A stretch of 64,000 bases of DNA from Candidatus Mnemosynella biddleae (GCA_002011165.2 MTMI02000003.1:248001-312000); one strand, 5' to 3'; positions 7,445 to 18,498 are shown, counted from the stretch's first letter. Notes: generated by a model not told the origin, from the letters alone. Translations and numbers: made by a program.

Positions 7445-9805
7445 ATGGAGGAGATACTTCTTAGAGTTGAAAAAGCCTTTCCAGATGATAGAAATAAAGG
7501 ATTGGCTAGATTGAGTCCAGAGTCAATGCTGAAGATAGGAGTCTCTCCCGGAGACATTATAGAACTTGAAGGAAAAAGGATTACTCCAGCAAAGGTTTGG
7601 AGAGCAGATAAATCGGATTGGAACAAGGAAATAATAAGAATTGATCCTTACACACGAGAGAACGCTGGAGTTCACATCGGAGACTGGGTGAAGGTAAGAA
7701 AGGCTGAGGTTAAAGAGGCGAGAGAAGTTGTTTTAGCTCTTACTGAGAACGCAGAACTCCCCGAAGTAGAGGAGATTGAAGAACTCATAAGGAGGAGTCT
7801 TCTTAAAAGACCGGTTGTCAAGGGTGATGCTGTTCCAGTTACTCTCAGCAGAGCATGGGCAATGAATCCTCTACCTGTGGTCATGGTAGTTGTTAGCACT
7901 TCACCTTCTGGAGTCGTTTTGATAACGGAAGAAACCGAAATAGAGCTGAGAGAGAGACCTCTTAGAGGTTATGAGAGACTTGGAGCGAGTGATATAACCT
8001 ATGAGGATATAGGAGGTCTTAAAGAGGAGATTCAGAGAGTTAGGGAGATGATAGAGCTTCCTCTAAGATATCCGGAGATTTTCCAGAAAATGGGAATTGA
8101 TCCTCCAAAAGGTGTTATCCTCTATGGACCTCCGGGAACTGGGAAGACGCTCATAGCTAAAGCAGTTGCGAATGAGGCTGGAGCTTCTTTCTTCTCCATC
8201 GCCGGTCCCGAGATCATGAGCAAGTATTACGGTGAGAGCGAGAAACAACTCAGAGAGATTTTTGAGAGAGCCAAAGAGGAGGCACCTTCAATCATATTCA
8301 TAGATGAACTCGACTCCATAGCGCCAAAAAGAGATGAAGTAAGCGGGGAAGTGGAGCACAGAGTTGTTGCCCAACTTTTAGCTTTAATGGATGGTTTGGA
8401 GGAGAGAGGCCAAGTTATAGTCATAGGAGCGACCAACAGAATAAATGCGATTGATCCCGCTCTCAGAAGACCTGGGAGATTCGATAGAGAGATTGAGATT
8501 GGAGTTCCTGATAAGAATGGAAGAAGAGAGATTTTCAAGATTCACATGAGAGATATCCCAACTGAGGTTCTCAGCGAAGAGGAGAGATCAAAACTGAGAG
8601 AGCTCGAGAAAAGAGCTGTCGAACTCAAAAGGAGGGTCGAAAAAGGAGAAGAAGTGATAGGAGAGGAACTGGAGATTCTGGAGAGGGAGATTAAGAGGAT
8701 TAAAGAGCTTGAGGAGACAAGAAGAGAGAGAATACTTGATGAACTTGTTGAAGAGACTCACGGATTTGTCGGAGCTGATATAGCTGCTCTGTGCAGGGAA
8801 GCGGTGATGAGAGCTTTAAGAAGATATCTTCCTGAACTGGACCTCGAAAAGGAGCTCAGCCAAGAGACTTTAGAGAAGATGCACGTGACAATAGATGACT
8901 TTAGGGAGGCTCTCAAAGAAGTTGAACCCTCTGCGATGAGAGAGATTTTTGTTGAAGTTCCTGAAGTCAGATGGGATGATATTGGGGGTCTCAGAGATGT
9001 GAAGCAAGAGCTTAGAGAGGCAGTTGAATGGCCGTTGAAATATCCAGAAAAATTCGAAAAAATGGGAATTGATCCTCCAAAAGGAGTTCTTCTCTTTGGA
9101 CCTCCGGGAACTGGGAAGACGCTCATAGCTAAAGCAGTTGCGAATGAGAGTAATGCGAATTTCATCTACATCAAAGGACCGGAAGTTCTCTCAAAGTGGG
9201 TTGGAGAAAGTGAAAAGGCAATTAGAGAGACCTTCAGAAGAGCGCGACAGGTTGCTCCGTGCATAATCTTTTTCGATGAAATAGATGCAATTGCACCGAT
9301 GAGGGGATTTGGAGATTCTTCAGGGGTTTCTGAAAGAGTTACGGATCAACTTCTCACCGAGATGGATGGACTAGAAGAAGGAAAGCAGATCATAGTCATA
9401 GGAGCTACTAACAGACCGGATATTCTTGATCCAGCTCTCCTAAGAACGGGGAGGTTCGACAGACTCGTTTTCGTGAGGGCTCCGAACAAAGAGGAGAGAA
9501 AGGAGATCTTCAAGCTTCACACAAGAAAGATGCCTCTTGCAGAAGATGTAGACTTCGAAGAGCTTGCAGAAATCACGGATGGGTACGTTGGCTCAGATAT
9601 AGAGGCGGTCTGCAAAGAAGCAGGAATGCTCGCACTCAGAGAGAATTTTGAAAGTGAGAAGGTTGAGATGAGACACTTCAGAGAGGCTATTAAAAAAGTT
9701 AAACCTACGGCAACTCAGGAAGTCATAAAATACTACGAAAGGATTGCTGAGAAATTCAAAGGAGGGGTTCAGAAGGAGCATAAGACTTTAATAGAATACG
9801 GATAA
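7445..9805 (+). CDS. CDC48/VAT, double AAA+ unfoldase
   Basis: A 786-residue two-ring AAA+ ATPase, the archaeal homologue of p97/VCP. It unfolds proteins and feeds them to the proteasome. An N-terminal substrate domain (about 1-185) precedes D1, with Walker A GPPGTGKT at about 229 and Walker [16 protein letters not shown]2 has a second GPPGTGKT at about 552 and Walker [17 protein letters not shown] charged coiled-coil-like insert lies after the D1 ATPase core (about 376-435). The C-terminus KTLIEYG is short and lacks the long eukaryotic tail. D1 and D2 share a 52-base identical DNA stretch over the Walker A region, which is more than protein conservation requires. Confidence 0.95.
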   Translation: MEEILLRVEKAFPDDRNKGLARLSPESMLKIGVSPGDIIELEGKRITPAKVWRADKSDWNKEIIRIDPYTRENAGVHIGDWVKVRKAEVKEAREVVLALTENAELPEVEEIEELIRRSLLKRPVVKGDAVPVTLSRAWAMNPLPVVMVVVSTSPSGVVLITEETEIELRERPLRGYERLGASDITYEDIGGLKEEIQRVREMIELPLRYPEIFQKMGIDPPKGVILYGPPGTGKTLIAKAVANEAGASFFSIAGPEIMSKYYGESEKQLREIFERAKEEAPSIIFIDELDSIAPKRDEVSGEVEHRVVAQLLALMDGLEERGQVIVIGATNRINAIDPALRRPGRFDREIEIGVPDKNGRREIFKIHMRDIPTEVLSEEERSKLRELEKRAVELKRRVEKGEEVIGEELEILEREIKRIKELEETRRERILDELVEETHGFVGADIAALCREAVMRALRRYLPELDLEKELSQETLEKMHVTIDDFREALKEVEPSAMREIFVEVPEVRWDDIGGLRDVKQELREAVEWPLKYPEKFEKMGIDPPKGVLLFGPPGTGKTLIAKAVANESNANFIYIKGPEVLSKWVGESEKAIRETFRRARQVAPCIIFFDEIDAIAPMRGFGDSSGVSERVTDQLLTEMDGLEEGKQIIVIGATNRPDILDPALLRTGRFDRLVFVRAPNKEERKEIFKLHTRKMPLAEDVDFEELAEITDGYVGSDIEAVCKEAGMLALRENFESEKVEMRHFREAIKKVKPTATQEVIKYYERIAEKFKGGVQKEHKTLIEYG

Positions 9806-9828
9806 AAAGATAAAGTTTGGGGAGAGAC

Positions 9829-10077
9829 ATGGAAAGAGCTTACCTGAAAAAAATAATAAATAAGAAAGTGATGGGTAACGATGGTTCTGAGATTGGGGTG
9901 CTGAAAAATGTTACTGCAGATCTCGGAACAGGAGATCTGATCGAACTTGTGGTTCATATTAATGAGGGTTCTTCGGGCTCAAAGAGGTTTAAATCTGAAG
10001 GGAGTTATCTTTATATTCCCTTATCTGCCCTGAGATCCATAAGAGATTACATAGTCGTGGATGTTAAGTCAAGATAG
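9829..10077 (+). CDS. PRC-barrel domain protein
   Basis: This 82-residue protein is a single PRC-barrel, the small beta-barrel also found in RimM and photosynthetic reaction centre H. Recognisable parts are KKVMGNDGSEIGVLKNVTADLGTGDL and the closing RDYIVVDV. Archaeal members are short stand-alone proteins of unclear role, possibly linked to RNA or division. The ATG at 9829 is used because a GGGGAG ribosome site lies just before it; an in-frame TTG at 9817 overlaps that site. It follows cdc48 by 23 bases on the same strand. Confidence 0.85.
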   Translation: MERAYLKKIINKKVMGNDGSEIGVLKNVTADLGTGDLIELVVHINEGSSGSKRFKSEGSYLYIPLSALRSIRDYIVVDVKSR

Positions 10078-10136
10078 TTAAGAGTTCACTCCCCCGAATC
10101 ACTTTTTCTTTCTTGATCCGGTTTGTGATGGATTGA

Positions 10137-11096
10137 CTAATCTCTCACACCTTCTTCGGTAATTGAGAAGACTGCTTCTCCCTCGGGAAGGCATGGAGAA
10201 TCAACTAACCTCGCTATTCTCTTCTCACCCTTAGATTTCCTCAGATATATTCTGAAAGTTGCTGTATGTGCCAAAATATGGCCTCCGATGGGTTTTGTTG
10301 GGTCTCCGAAAAAGACGTCTGGACGAGCCTGAACCTGATTGGTAACCACAATAGCTGCATTGAAAATGTCTCCAAATCTCATGAGATCGTGAAGATGTTT
10401 ATTCAGCTTCTGCTGTCGGTCTGCAAGAGTTCCTCTCCCAATGTATTCTGCTCGGAAATGAGCTGTTAGTGAATCAACGATGAGGAGCTTCACGGGATCG
10501 CTACTCTTCAACTCCTCCGCAAGCTGCATGGCATTCTCAACGAGAAGCATTTGATGATTAGAATTAAAAGCTCTTGCAACGTAAATTCTCCTCAGTGTTT
10601 CCTCTGGATCCAAACCAAGTGCAACAGCCATTTGAGAGATTCTCTCTGGTCTAAAAGTATTCTCTGTATCTATTACTATCGCAGAACCCTCCAGACCGCC
10701 TTTATCCTCGGGAAGTTGAACATTAACAGCGAGTTGATGAGCAATCTGAGTCTTTCCACTTCCGAACTCACCGTAAAGTTCAGTTATAGCTTGAGTTTCA
10801 ACTCCCCCTCCAAGAAGATTGTCTAGAGCAGAGGATCCTGTGGAGAGCTTTCTAATTCTTTTCCTTCTTTCAAAAACGATGTCCGCTGTTTCAAAACCTC
10901 CGATATTTACAGCTTCCTTTGCAGCACCAATTATCTTTGTCGCAAGAGACTCACTTATCTCAGCGGAAGCAACGAGTTCCGCCGGAGTTGCAACAGCTAT
11001 AGCCTCAAGAGAACTGTAACCTGCTTCTCTGAGCTTTTCAGCTGTAGCTGGACCCACTCCAGGTAGATCCTCGATCGTTTTTATTTCCTTTTCCAT
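10137..11096 (-). CDS. radA: RadA, archaeal RecA/Rad51 recombinase
   Basis: This protein of about 319 residues has an N-terminal helix-hairpin-helix domain ([19 protein letters not shown]) followed by the RecA core. The Walker A motif is GEFGSGKTQ, the Walker B region is [15 protein letters not shown], and the DNA-binding loops include [23 protein letters not shown]. RadA forms filaments on single-stranded DNA and catalyses strand exchange. The ATG at 11096 gives [14 protein letters not shown] at 11105 is in frame and stands about 10 bases after a GGAGGT site, so the true start could be there. The single-strand-binding protein gene lies 51 bases upstream on the same strand, a functionally sensible pair. 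Confidence 0.96.
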   Translation of the reverse strand: MEKEIKTIEDLPGVGPATAEKLREAGYSSLEAIAVATPAELVASAEISESLATKIIGAAKEAVNIGGFETADIVFERRKRIRKLSTGSSALDNLLGGGVETQAITELYGEFGSGKTQIAHQLAVNVQLPEDKGGLEGSAIVIDTENTFRPERISQMAVALGLDPEETLRRIYVARAFNSNHQMLLVENAMQLAEELKSSDPVKLLIVDSLTAHFRAEYIGRGTLADRQQKLNKHLHDLMRFGDIFNAAIVVTNQVQARPDVFFGDPTKPIGGHILAHTATFRIYLRKSKGEKRIARLVDSPCLPEGEAVFSITEEGVRD

Positions 11097-11156
11097 ATGC
11101 TTCAATCTTCTTCATACCTCCTTAATAAATGAAGAGGTTGAGTGTACCGAAAGTAT

Positions 11157-12236
11157 TTAGATGATGACCTGAGATCTCCAATTGGCGACGATCTCAAGTT
11201 CACCATTATCGTTCATCTTGGCAATCCCATTGATTATCTCAATTGGTGTTCCTATATCCATCTTTTCCAGAAGGTCAACATGATCATTCCACAGAGAGAC
11301 TCTCACTCTTCCAGTTTCATCAGAAACGTAAATGTTCACGACTCTTCCCATACTTCCGTCCGCTCTCACAAACTCTCTAACCCTCCCCATTCCGCTTACA
11401 AATCCCTTTATGGAAACTGTTGTATCGGGAATTACCTCTTCAATGGGTGTGAAGAGATTCTCAGAAACGATCTTCTTGTCACTCTTCGTGAAGTAGGATA
11501 ATGATGAAACATGGAGTTCAAGAATTCCACCATTTCTTCGAGGGTGTGCATTAACAATATTCACCACATCCCCTTCTTTCAGCTTATCTGCCTCCTCTGC
11601 ATTTTCATCCCAGAAAACCGCTCTGATCTTTCCAGTTTCATCTCCGAGAATCATAGAGAGAACCTTTCCCTCACTCCCATCACTCCTTTTGAAGTTTCTG
11701 AGATTATCTTTTTTCAAAATTCTTGCAGTAAGATTAACATGAGTTGTTTCTTCATCTATCTCGCTTATTTTGTGCTCCTTGATTTCAACTATTCTATCGA
11801 GCTTTTCGATTTCGCTTACGGAGATCTCAAGACCATCATAACCTTCCCTAACAACTCCAACAACCTTTATCACATCTCCAAGTTTTATTTCTCCTACTTT
11901 CACAAGATCTGCAAGATCGTTCCAAAGAACCGCAGTGATGTAACCTGTTTTATCTCCGAAAACTATTCTCACTACTCTTCCCTCGCCTCCGTTTTCACGA
12001 GAGAAATTTCTGACCTCTCCAGTCTGAACAACCCTTCCTATCGTACAAACCCTTCCACTCTTCTCGCTAATAGCTTCAACAGGAGTTACTGAGTTGTAAA
12101 GAAGATCGTAGATTACCATCATTGCAGCGGTTCTCTCGTCGCAGAGACCTCCGGTATATTCTATTTTCTCCCTCACCCTCCTCTTAAACTCCTCAAAAGA
12201 TATTTGAGAACTGACTTTTTGGTAGAGATCTTCCAT
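11157..12236 (-). CDS. rpa: RPA-like single-stranded DNA-binding protein with three OB folds
   Basis: A 359-residue protein with an N-terminal helical segment (about 1-60) and three tandem OB folds. Each contains the repeated pattern VRxFxRxDGSxGRV followed by GDxTGxIRxxxW(N/D). The clearest copies start near residues 70, 175 and 275. No C-terminal zinc finger is visible, unlike some euryarchaeal RPA41 proteins. It protects single-stranded DNA and works with RadA, encoded next. The ATG at 12236 is ten bases from the stop of leuD on the same strand, so transcription may continue from the leuCD operon. Confidence 0.9.
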   Translation of the reverse strand: MEDLYQKVSSQISFEEFKRRVREKIEYTGGLCDERTAAMMVIYDLLYNSVTPVEAISEKSGRVCTIGRVVQTGEVRNFSRENGGEGRVVRIVFGDKTGYITAVLWNDLADLVKVGEIKLGDVIKVVGVVREGYDGLEISVSEIEKLDRIVEIKEHKISEIDEETTHVNLTARILKKDNLRNFKRSDGSEGKVLSMILGDETGKIRAVFWDENAEEADKLKEGDVVNIVNAHPRRNGGILELHVSSLSYFTKSDKKIVSENLFTPIEEVIPDTTVSIKGFVSGMGRVREFVRADGSMGRVVNIYVSDETGRVRVSLWNDHVDLLEKMDIGTPIEIINGIAKMNDNGELEIVANWRSQVII

Positions 12237-12246
12237 TCCCTCAAAA

Positions 12247-12735
12247 TCACCTCCGTGATTCTTCGATCTTACTCTTCACATAAGGAATTAATCCCCCAGA
12301 ATCAAAAATTCTTCTGAGAAACTCGGGAAGAGGTTTAAAACTGTAAGTCTTTCCAGTTGTGAGATTTCTAATGATTCCCTTCTCGAGATTCAATTCAACC
12401 TCATCTCCCTCGTTGAATTCATCCGTTTCTCTCAGCTCTATCACTGGGAGACCGAGGTTTATGCTGTTGCGATAGAAGATTCTTGCAAAGCTTTTCGCGA
12501 TCACACATGAAACTCCAGCACCTATGAGGGCTCTTGGGGCATGTTCTCTTGAACTTCCCGAACCGAAATTCTCCCCAGCGACTATCACATCTCCTTTTTT
12601 CACCTTCTCTCTGAATTCTGGTCTAACTTTGATAAAAACATATTTAGCGAGAAATTTTGGCTCTGAAGAAGTCAGATATTCAGCTGGAATAATCTGATCG
12701 GTATCAACATGATCGCCAAACTTCCATACTCTCAT
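12247..12735 (-). CDS. leuD: Isopropylmalate isomerase family small subunit (LeuD-like)
   Basis: This 162-residue swivelling-domain subunit of an aconitase-family dehydratase contains the family signature [22 protein letters not shown] and [15 protein letters not shown]. With the large subunit it should isomerise 2- to 3-isopropylmalate in leucine synthesis. The substrate loop after [11 protein letters not shown] reads YLTS. The loop is known to decide between isopropylmalate and homoaconitate-type substrates, so the assignment to leucine synthesis is likely but not certain. The gene starts six bases after the end of the large subunit gene. Confidence 0.87.
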   Translation of the reverse strand: MRVWKFGDHVDTDQIIPAEYLTSSEPKFLAKYVFIKVRPEFREKVKKGDVIVAGENFGSGSSREHAPRALIGAGVSCVIAKSFARIFYRNSINLGLPVIELRETDEFNEGDEVELNLEKGIIRNLTTGKTYSFKPLPEFLRRIFDSGGLIPYVKSKIEESRR

Positions 12736-12741
12736 TTTGCC

Positions 12742-13986
12742 TCACCTCAAATACTTTCTCGGATCCGTTATTTTTCCTTCTACTGCAGAAGCTGCAACGG
12801 TTGCAGGAGATGCAAGATAAACTTCACTATCTGGATGTCCCATCCTACCTATGAAATTTCTGTTCGTCGAGGATATGCATCTCTCCCCCTTTCCGAGAAC
12901 TCCCATATAAGCTCCTATACATGCTCCGCAAGTCCACCCACCAACATAAGCCTCTGCCTCAAGAAAGATGTCTATGAGACCCTCCTTCAGAGCCATCTCG
13001 TAAACTTTCTTTGAAGCAGGAACTACTATCATTCTGACGTCTGGATGAATTTTCCTGCCTTTTAGTATCCTTGCAGCGATTCTTAGATCCTCGATTCTTC
13101 CATTTGTACATGACCCCAGATATGCCTGATCTATCTCAACATCTACCTCCTCAACCGGCTTAACATTCTCGGGAAGATGAGGTTCTGCGACCACTGGAAC
13201 AATTTCAGAGGCATCATACTCAAACTCCTCCTCAAAAACCCCGTCTGAATAAACCGGATGATATTCTCCCTTCACCCTTCCCTTCAGATATTCGAAGACC
13301 TTTTCATCTGGCTCCATAAGTCCAACTTTAGCTCCCGCCTCAACGGCCATATTACAGATTGTAATTCTATCAGAGAGAGACATCGAAGATATCGCACTTC
13401 CTGAAAACTCCTGAGCCTTGTAAAGACTTCCAGAGACTCCGATATCCCCAATGATTGTGAGAATGAGATCCTTGCCCATCACACCTTCCTGAAGTTTTCC
13501 TTCAACTTTAAAATGCTGAGTTTCGGGAACTTTAAACCAGATTTCTCCTGTTGCAAAAACTCCTGCTGCCTCGGTTGACCCTATTCCGGTTGCAAAAGCT
13601 CCGAAAGCTCCATAAGAGCACGTATGAGAATCTGCTCCCAAGATGATTCTACCCGGTGCCACAAAACCCTCCTCAATCATGAGCTGATGACAGACTCCGT
13701 TTCTTCCTTCGAAATAGAAATGCTTTATTCCTCTCTTCTTTGCCCATTCTCTCAGAACTCTTGTCATTTCGGCAGACTGGATGTTCACGTTAGGCATATA
13801 GTGATCGAGAATAATGATGATTTTTTCTCTATCCCAGGGTTCAACTCCGAGCTTATCAAATTCCTCCGCAGCTGGAGGTGCAGTCACATCATTTACCATG
13901 ACATAATCTACGGGAACTTCTATGATATCCCCAGGTTCTACTTTCCTTCCACAAGCTCTAGAAAGAATCTGAGTGGAAAGACTCAT
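12742..13986 (-). CDS. leuC: Isopropylmalate isomerase family large subunit (LeuC-like)
   Basis: This 414-residue aconitase-family large subunit has the three cysteines of the 4Fe-4S cluster: one in LGSCTNGR and two in GGWTCGACIGAYMG. Substrate and cluster-domain motifs include ADSHTCSYGAFGAFATGIGSTE. The length matches the archaeal/bacterial two-subunit type. It forms an operon with the small subunit; leuB lies nearby on the other strand, which supports leucine synthesis. The gene diverges from mpgS across about 145 bases that contain a GTTAATTAAC element and T-rich DNA. Confidence 0.89.
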   Translation of the reverse strand: MSLSTQILSRACGRKVEPGDIIEVPVDYVMVNDVTAPPAAEEFDKLGVEPWDREKIIIILDHYMPNVNIQSAEMTRVLREWAKKRGIKHFYFEGRNGVCHQLMIEEGFVAPGRIILGADSHTCSYGAFGAFATGIGSTEAAGVFATGEIWFKVPETQHFKVEGKLQEGVMGKDLILTIIGDIGVSGSLYKAQEFSGSAISSMSLSDRITICNMAVEAGAKVGLMEPDEKVFEYLKGRVKGEYHPVYSDGVFEEEFEYDASEIVPVVAEPHLPENVKPVEEVDVEIDQAYLGSCTNGRIEDLRIAARILKGRKIHPDVRMIVVPASKKVYEMALKEGLIDIFLEAEAYVGGWTCGACIGAYMGVLGKGERCISSTNRNFIGRMGHPDSEVYLASPATVAASAVEGKITDPRKYLR

Positions 13987-14131
13987 GAAAAGTGGATTGC
14001 TCAGAAAATATTAAAATTCTTTGTTCGAGAATTTCCAAAAAGACAGAAAAGTTAATTAACGGTTACTCTCATAGAGTGCTTGAAAGACTGCTCAGGGGTT
14101 TGATTTTTCAAAGTAATTCGGAGGTCTGAGT

Positions 14132-15295
14132 ATGCTTGTGGAGGTTCCGAAACGTGCAGAGGTTGTGGGTACTCTCAAAATCTGGGATGTTCAAAGAATT
14201 ATAAAGCTGGATGCAGATGAAATAGGAGCAATTGCAATAAAGAACATTAAGGAATCAGACATAAAAGAAGTGGTAAGCAGGATGGTAATTGTTATACCCA
14301 TAAAAAACGAGAGAATTCACCTGTTAGAGGGTGTTCTGAAGGCAATTCCCTACAACTGTCCCGTTATAATAGTTTCCAACAGCTTAAGAGATTCTCAGGA
14401 TATTTTCAAGACAGAAGTTGATGTTGTTTCACATTTTCACAATCTGACATCTCATCCTCTTTATATCATCCATCAAAAAGATCCTGCAGTTGCAGAGGCC
14501 TTCAGAGAAGTTAACTATCTGGAGATCCTCGATGGAGATTTTGTGAGAGATGGAAAAGCGGAAGGAATGTTAATTGGAACGATTATAGCGAAGTACCTGA
14601 AAAAAGACTACATAGGTTTTATAGATGCGGATAACTACATCCCCGGTGCAATTAATGAGTACGTGAAAGATTATGCAGTTGGTTTTTCCATGGCCAAGTC
14701 CCCCTACTCCATGATCAGAATTCACTGGAGACATAAACCGAAGATAATAGAGGAGAGACTCTATTTCAAAAAGTGGGGAAGAGTTTCTGAAGTGACGAAC
14801 AGATATCTGAACGCTTTGATTTCATCGATTACGAGATTTGAAACGGAGATTATAAAAACAGGAAATGCAGGGGAGCATGCCATGAGTATGAAGCTCGCAG
14901 AGATCATGGCTTATTCCACAGGCTATTCCATTGAGCCATATCATTACATCTATCTCCTCGAAGAGTTCGGAGAGAATGGTGAACCAAAGTATCCTGAAGC
15001 TGCAAGTGAGGGAGTGGAAATCTACCAAATTGAGACTCTAAATCCGCATCTTCACGAAGAGAAAGGAGACGAACATGTTCAGCAGATGCTTGTAGATTCT
15101 CTCGCAACCATTTATCACAGCAAACTCGTGACTGAGGAGATCAAAAAGAAGATACTAGAGGAGATTGAAAAAGAACCTGAAAAAAGGTTAATTTTACCAC
15201 CGATAAGAGATATGGACGTTGATAAGTTTGTGAAAGTTTTAGAGGAATCGTCTGAGACGTTTTTAAAGTTTGAAAAGACTGAGGGATCTTCATGA
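14132..15295 (+). CDS. mpgS: Mannosyl-3-phosphoglycerate synthase (GT55)
   Basis: This 387-residue glycosyltransferase transfers mannose from GDP-mannose to 3-phosphoglycerate. It is the first step to mannosylglycerate, a compatible solute of thermophiles under salt or heat stress. Family stretches visible are VIPIKNERIHLLEGVLKAIP, IGFIDADNYIPGAINEYVKDY (the DxD-like metal site) and the HEEKGDEHVQ region near the C-terminus. The usual phosphatase gene mpgP is not adjacent. Instead the stop overlaps the leuB ATG as ATGA, so the two are translationally coupled. The ATG is preceded by GGAGGTC at good spacing. Confidence 0.93.
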   Translation: MLVEVPKRAEVVGTLKIWDVQRIIKLDADEIGAIAIKNIKESDIKEVVSRMVIVIPIKNERIHLLEGVLKAIPYNCPVIIVSNSLRDSQDIFKTEVDVVSHFHNLTSHPLYIIHQKDPAVAEAFREVNYLEILDGDFVRDGKAEGMLIGTIIAKYLKKDYIGFIDADNYIPGAINEYVKDYAVGFSMAKSPYSMIRIHWRHKPKIIEERLYFKKWGRVSEVTNRYLNALISSITRFETEIIKTGNAGEHAMSMKLAEIMAYSTGYSIEPYHYIYLLEEFGENGEPKYPEAASEGVEIYQIETLNPHLHEEKGDEHVQQMLVDSLATIYHSKLVTEEIKKKILEEIEKEPEKRLILPPIRDMDVDKFVKVLEESSETFLKFEKTEGSS

Positions 15296-16275
15296 AGTAT
15301 AGGATTGCGGTAATACCGGGAGATGGTATAGGAAAGGAGGTCATGGAGAGTGCGATTGAAGTACTGAGAGCTTCAGATGCTCCTTTGGAATTCATAGAGT
15401 ATGAGGCTGGAGATGAAGTGTTGAAGAGAAGAGGAGTTGCCCTTCCAGAAGAGACAATAGAAGGATCGAAAGAGGCAGATGCGGTTCTCTTCGGTTCCGC
15501 AGGAGAAACTGCAGCAGACGTGATAGTAAGACTGAGAAGAGAACTCAAAACCTATGCGAATATCAGACCTGCGAAATCCTTCGAAGGCGTGAAGTGTCTT
15601 CACCACGATGTGGACATTGTAATCATAAGGGAGAACACAGAAGATGTTTACAAGAGACTCGAAAATGAAATAACCGAAGATATTATTGTGGACTTGAGAG
15701 TGACAACGAAAGAAGCGGTTGAAAGAATTTGTAGATTTGCCTTCGAATATGCAAAAGAGAGAGGAAGGAAAAAAGTTGCTCTCGTTCATAAGGCGAATGT
15801 CTTGAAAAAGAGCGACGGAATGGCAAAGAGAATATTCTACGAAGTTGCTAGGAATTATAAAAATATAGTGGCAGAGGACTATTATGTTGACGCTGCGAGC
15901 ATGTTTCTGGTTATGAATCCTCAGAGATTTGATGTCATGGTTATGAGCAACATGTTTGGAGATATTCTCAGCGATCTCGCATCTGGACTTGTTGGAGGTC
16001 TTGGATTAAGTCCAAGTGCGAATATAGGAGATGAGAGTGCTCTGTTCGAACCGGTGCATGGAAGTGCTCCAGATATAGCTGGAAAGGGCATTGCAAATCC
16101 ATCTGCAATGATTCTGAGCGCAGTTATGATGCTCGAATACCTCGGAGAAAAAGAGAGGGCTGAGAGAATAGAGAAGGCACTGAGAGAGTCGATAAAAGAG
16201 GGACTTACAACTCCTGATCTCGGAGGAAAGTTAAAAACAAAAGAGATGACTGAAGAGATAATCAAAAGGCTCTGA
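15292..16275 (+). CDS. leuB: 3-isopropylmalate dehydrogenase family (LeuB-like)
   Basis: This 327-residue NAD-dependent beta-decarboxylating dehydrogenase contains [11 protein letters not shown] at the N-terminus, the substrate arginines in [25 protein letters not shown], and the metal/cofactor region [45 protein letters not shown] completes the family signature. The archaeal-length protein could be isopropylmalate or homoisocitrate dehydrogenase. leuC and leuD 1.3 kb away favour leucine synthesis. It overlaps mpgS by four bases. Eight bases after the stop comes tRNA-Arg. Confidence 0.9.
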   Translation: MKYRIAVIPGDGIGKEVMESAIEVLRASDAPLEFIEYEAGDEVLKRRGVALPEETIEGSKEADAVLFGSAGETAADVIVRLRRELKTYANIRPAKSFEGVKCLHHDVDIVIIRENTEDVYKRLENEITEDIIVDLRVTTKEAVERICRFAFEYAKERGRKKVALVHKANVLKKSDGMAKRIFYEVARNYKNIVAEDYYVDAASMFLVMNPQRFDVMVMSNMFGDILSDLASGLVGGLGLSPSANIGDESALFEPVHGSAPDIAGKGIANPSAMILSAVMMLEYLGEKERAERIEKALRESIKEGLTTPDLGGKLKTKEMTEEIIKRL

Positions 16276-16282
16276 TTTTTCC

Positions 16283-16354
16283 GCCCCGGTGGGGTAGCGG
16301 ATATCCTTGGGGGCTGCGGACTCCCAGACCCGGGTTCAATTCCCGGCCGGGGCA
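16283..16354 (+). tRNA. tRNA-Arg (anticodon GCG)
   Basis: A 72-base cloverleaf with discriminator A; CCA is not encoded. The acceptor GCCCCGG pairs with CCGGGGC. The anticodon arm is GGGGG-CTGCGGA-CTCCC, placing GCG after U33. The T arm is CCGGG-TTCAATT-CCCGG. There is no intron. A T-rich run follows and probably ends transcription. It sits just after leuB on the same strand. Confidence 0.95.
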
Positions 16355-16368
16355 TTTTCTTATTTTCA

Positions 16369-16515
16369 TTAAATCGTTTTCTGTGCACAGATCTTCTCAA
16401 CTGAGCCTTTCCTCCTCAAATCCGATGAGAAGAGAATTCTCAATACTGAGCTTGCTCTGAATTTTACACAAAAAGAGTTGTTCCTCTTGTCGTAGATTAT
16501 TTCCGCTTCAAGCAT
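16369..16515 (-). CDS. Possible small protein of 48 residues, unrecognised
   Basis: An ATG-started frame between tRNA-Arg and acetyl-CoA synthetase encodes a basic peptide beginning [19 protein letters not shown] and ending ICAQKTI. It lies 15 bases after the acs stop on the same strand. The first residues look like a beta strand of a small alpha/beta protein, but the rest matches nothing I know. It may be a fragment, a real small protein or chance. Confidence 0.25.
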   Translation of the reverse strand: MLEAEIIYDKRNNSFCVKFRASSVLRILFSSDLRRKGSVEKICAQKTI

Positions 16516-16530
16516 CTGGAGAACAAAAAT

Positions 16531-18498
16531 TTATTTGCCTTCGATAGCCTGTTCCACAAGAATTAGAGCCTCGGGATTCATGAGCGTAGAGATGTCTCCT
16601 ATCTTCTCCCTTATCAGCTTCGCCCTTATAAGTCTCCTCATAATCTTACCGCTCCTCGTTTTTGGCAAATCAGAAACAAAATATACCTCATCAGGTCTTG
16701 CAATTTTTCCAATCTCCTTTGAAACATGCTCTCTCAGCTCCTCCTTCAGCTTCTCCGAAGGATAGTAACCCTTTCTGAGGATTACAAACGCAATTACTGC
16801 CTCACCTTTAACCTCATGCGGTTTCCCGACCACAGCAGCCTCGCTAACTGCAGGATGGCTCACCAACGCTGATTCAATCTCACTGTTGCCTAGTCTATGT
16901 CCTGCAACGCTCAAAACATCATCCAACCTACCCTGAATCCAGAAATAACCGTCAGCATCAACTCTTGCAGCATCTCCGCTTAAATAGACATTTCTGAATT
17001 TTTCCCAGTAAGTCTTGAAGTATCTCTCGGGATCTCTCCACACACCTATCAGCATTCCTGGCCAAGGTTTCTTTATAACTAAATAGCCACCCTCATTCTT
17101 ACCATAAAGAGAATTTCCGTTGTCATCGAAAACATCTGCCTCGATTCCGGGAAATGGCTTTGTTGCTGAGCTAGGTTTCAGCGGTGTGGTTGGGAGAGGT
17201 GTTATTAGGAAATGCCCTGTCTCAGTTTGCCACCAAGTGTCCATGATGGGACAACGCTCCTTTCCAACATACTTGTAATACCAGTACCAAGCCTTCGGAT
17301 TTATCGGCTCTCCAACACTTCCAAGCAATCTCAAACTACTCAGATCGTGTTTTTCAACCCACTCCTCGCCAAAACGCATGAACATCCTTATAGCTGTAGG
17401 AGCTGTGTAGAAGAGCGTGACACCATACTTTTCTATGATCTCCCACCATCTGTCCGGTTTGGGATAATCTGGAGCTCCACAATAGATTACAGAAGTTGCA
17501 CCGAGGATAAGTGGAGCATAAACGAGATAACTGTGCCCGGTAATCCATCCGATGTCTGCTGTGCACCAGTAAATGTCATCTTCTTTTAGATCCATCACGT
17601 ATTTCAAAGTTGCTGCGGTTCCAACAGCATAGCCACCATGAGCATGCATTACACCTTTTGGCTTTCCTGTTGTTCCAGAAGTGTAGAGAATGAAGAGCAT
17701 ATCATTTGCGTCCATGATTTTCGTATCGCACTCCTTCGGCTGATCTTTTGTTGCCTCATCCCACCAGTAATCTCTCTCCTCCTGCATTAGAACATCAAAT
17801 TCAACTCTTTTTGCTACTATCACTTTCTCGACACTCGGGGCACCTTCCAGAGCTCTATCAGCATCCTCTTTCAGACGAACAACACTCCCTCTTCGATAAA
17901 AACCGTCAGCTGTTATCAAAACTTTTGCCCCAGCATCGTTTATTCTCTCTCTTAAAGCAATGGGACTGAAACCCGAAAAGACATCAATATGAACTGCCCC
18001 TATCTTCGCACAGGCAAGCATTGATATTGGAAGTTCAGGGATCATCGGAAGGTAAATTGCGACTCTATCTCCTTTCTTAATACCGAGTTCTATCAAAGCG
18101 TTTGCCAGTCTGTTCACTTCCCTATAAAGCTCTCCGTAGGTTATCTTCTTTACTTCTCCATCCTCCCCTTCCCAGATATACGCAACCTTATTTTTCCTCA
18201 ACTTCATCTGCTTGTCGAGAGCATCGTGAACAATGTTATACTTCGCTCCAATAAACCACTTTACATAAGGAGGATTCCACTCCAAGACTTTCTCTGCTTC
18301 TTCAAACCACTCAATTCCAACTTCCTTTGCCATTTCACTCCAGAACCACTCGACATCTTCCAGAGCTTTCTTTCTCAACTCATCCTCATCCTTTATACTG
18401 CGCTTCTCCATGAATTCTTTGATATTTGATTTTTCAATGAGCTCTTCAGACGGATAAAAGACTCTCTCCTCTCTCAGGAGAGACTCGAGGGTTGGCAT
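16531..18498 (-). CDS. acsA: Acetyl-CoA synthetase (AMP-forming)
   Basis: This enzyme of about 655 residues activates acetate or another short acyl acid to acyl-CoA via an acyl-AMP intermediate. Motifs seen are the ATP-binding [54 protein letters not shown] and the catalytic lysine in [10 protein letters not shown]. The reading frame extends back to 18594, but the family N-terminus and a TATA-like TTTAATAAG about 25 bases upstream support the ATG at 18498, with a leaderless message. The ABC-transporter gene upstream is on the same strand. Confidence 0.93.
   Translation of the reverse strand: MPTLESLLREERVFYPSEELIEKSNIKEFMEKRSIKDEDELRKKALEDVEWFWSEMAKEVGIEWFEEAEKVLEWNPPYVKWFIGAKYNIVHDALDKQMKLRKNKVAYIWEGEDGEVKKITYGELYREVNRLANALIELGIKKGDRVAIYLPMIPELPISMLACAKIGAVHIDVFSGFSPIALRERINDAGAKVLITADGFYRRGSVVRLKEDADRALEGAPSVEKVIVAKRVEFDVLMQEERDYWWDEATKDQPKECDTKIMDANDMLFILYTSGTTGKPKGVMHAHGGYAVGTAATLKYVMDLKEDDIYWCTADIGWITGHSYLVYAPLILGATSVIYCGAPDYPKPDRWWEIIEKYGVTLFYTAPTAIRMFMRFGEEWVEKHDLSSLRLLGSVGEPINPKAWYWYYKYVGKERCPIMDTWWQTETGHFLITPLPTTPLKPSSATKPFPGIEADVFDDNGNSLYGKNEGGYLVIKKPWPGMLIGVWRDPERYFKTYWEKFRNVYLSGDAARVDADGYFWIQGRLDDVLSVAGHRLGNSEIESALVSHPAVSEAAVVGKPHEVKGEAVIAFVILRKGYYPSEKLKEELREHVSKEIGKIARPDEVYFVSDLPKTRSGKIMRRLIRAKLIREKIGDISTLMNPEALILVEQAIEGK

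Noticed and set aside
8125..9148. 52-base repeat as a mobile or recombination element
   Set aside because: It lies within conserved P-loops of one gene, so internal gene conversion or codon constraint explains it.
16369..16515. Pcc1 (KEOPS) subunit
   Set aside because: Only the first residues resemble it; the length is too short and the rest does not match.
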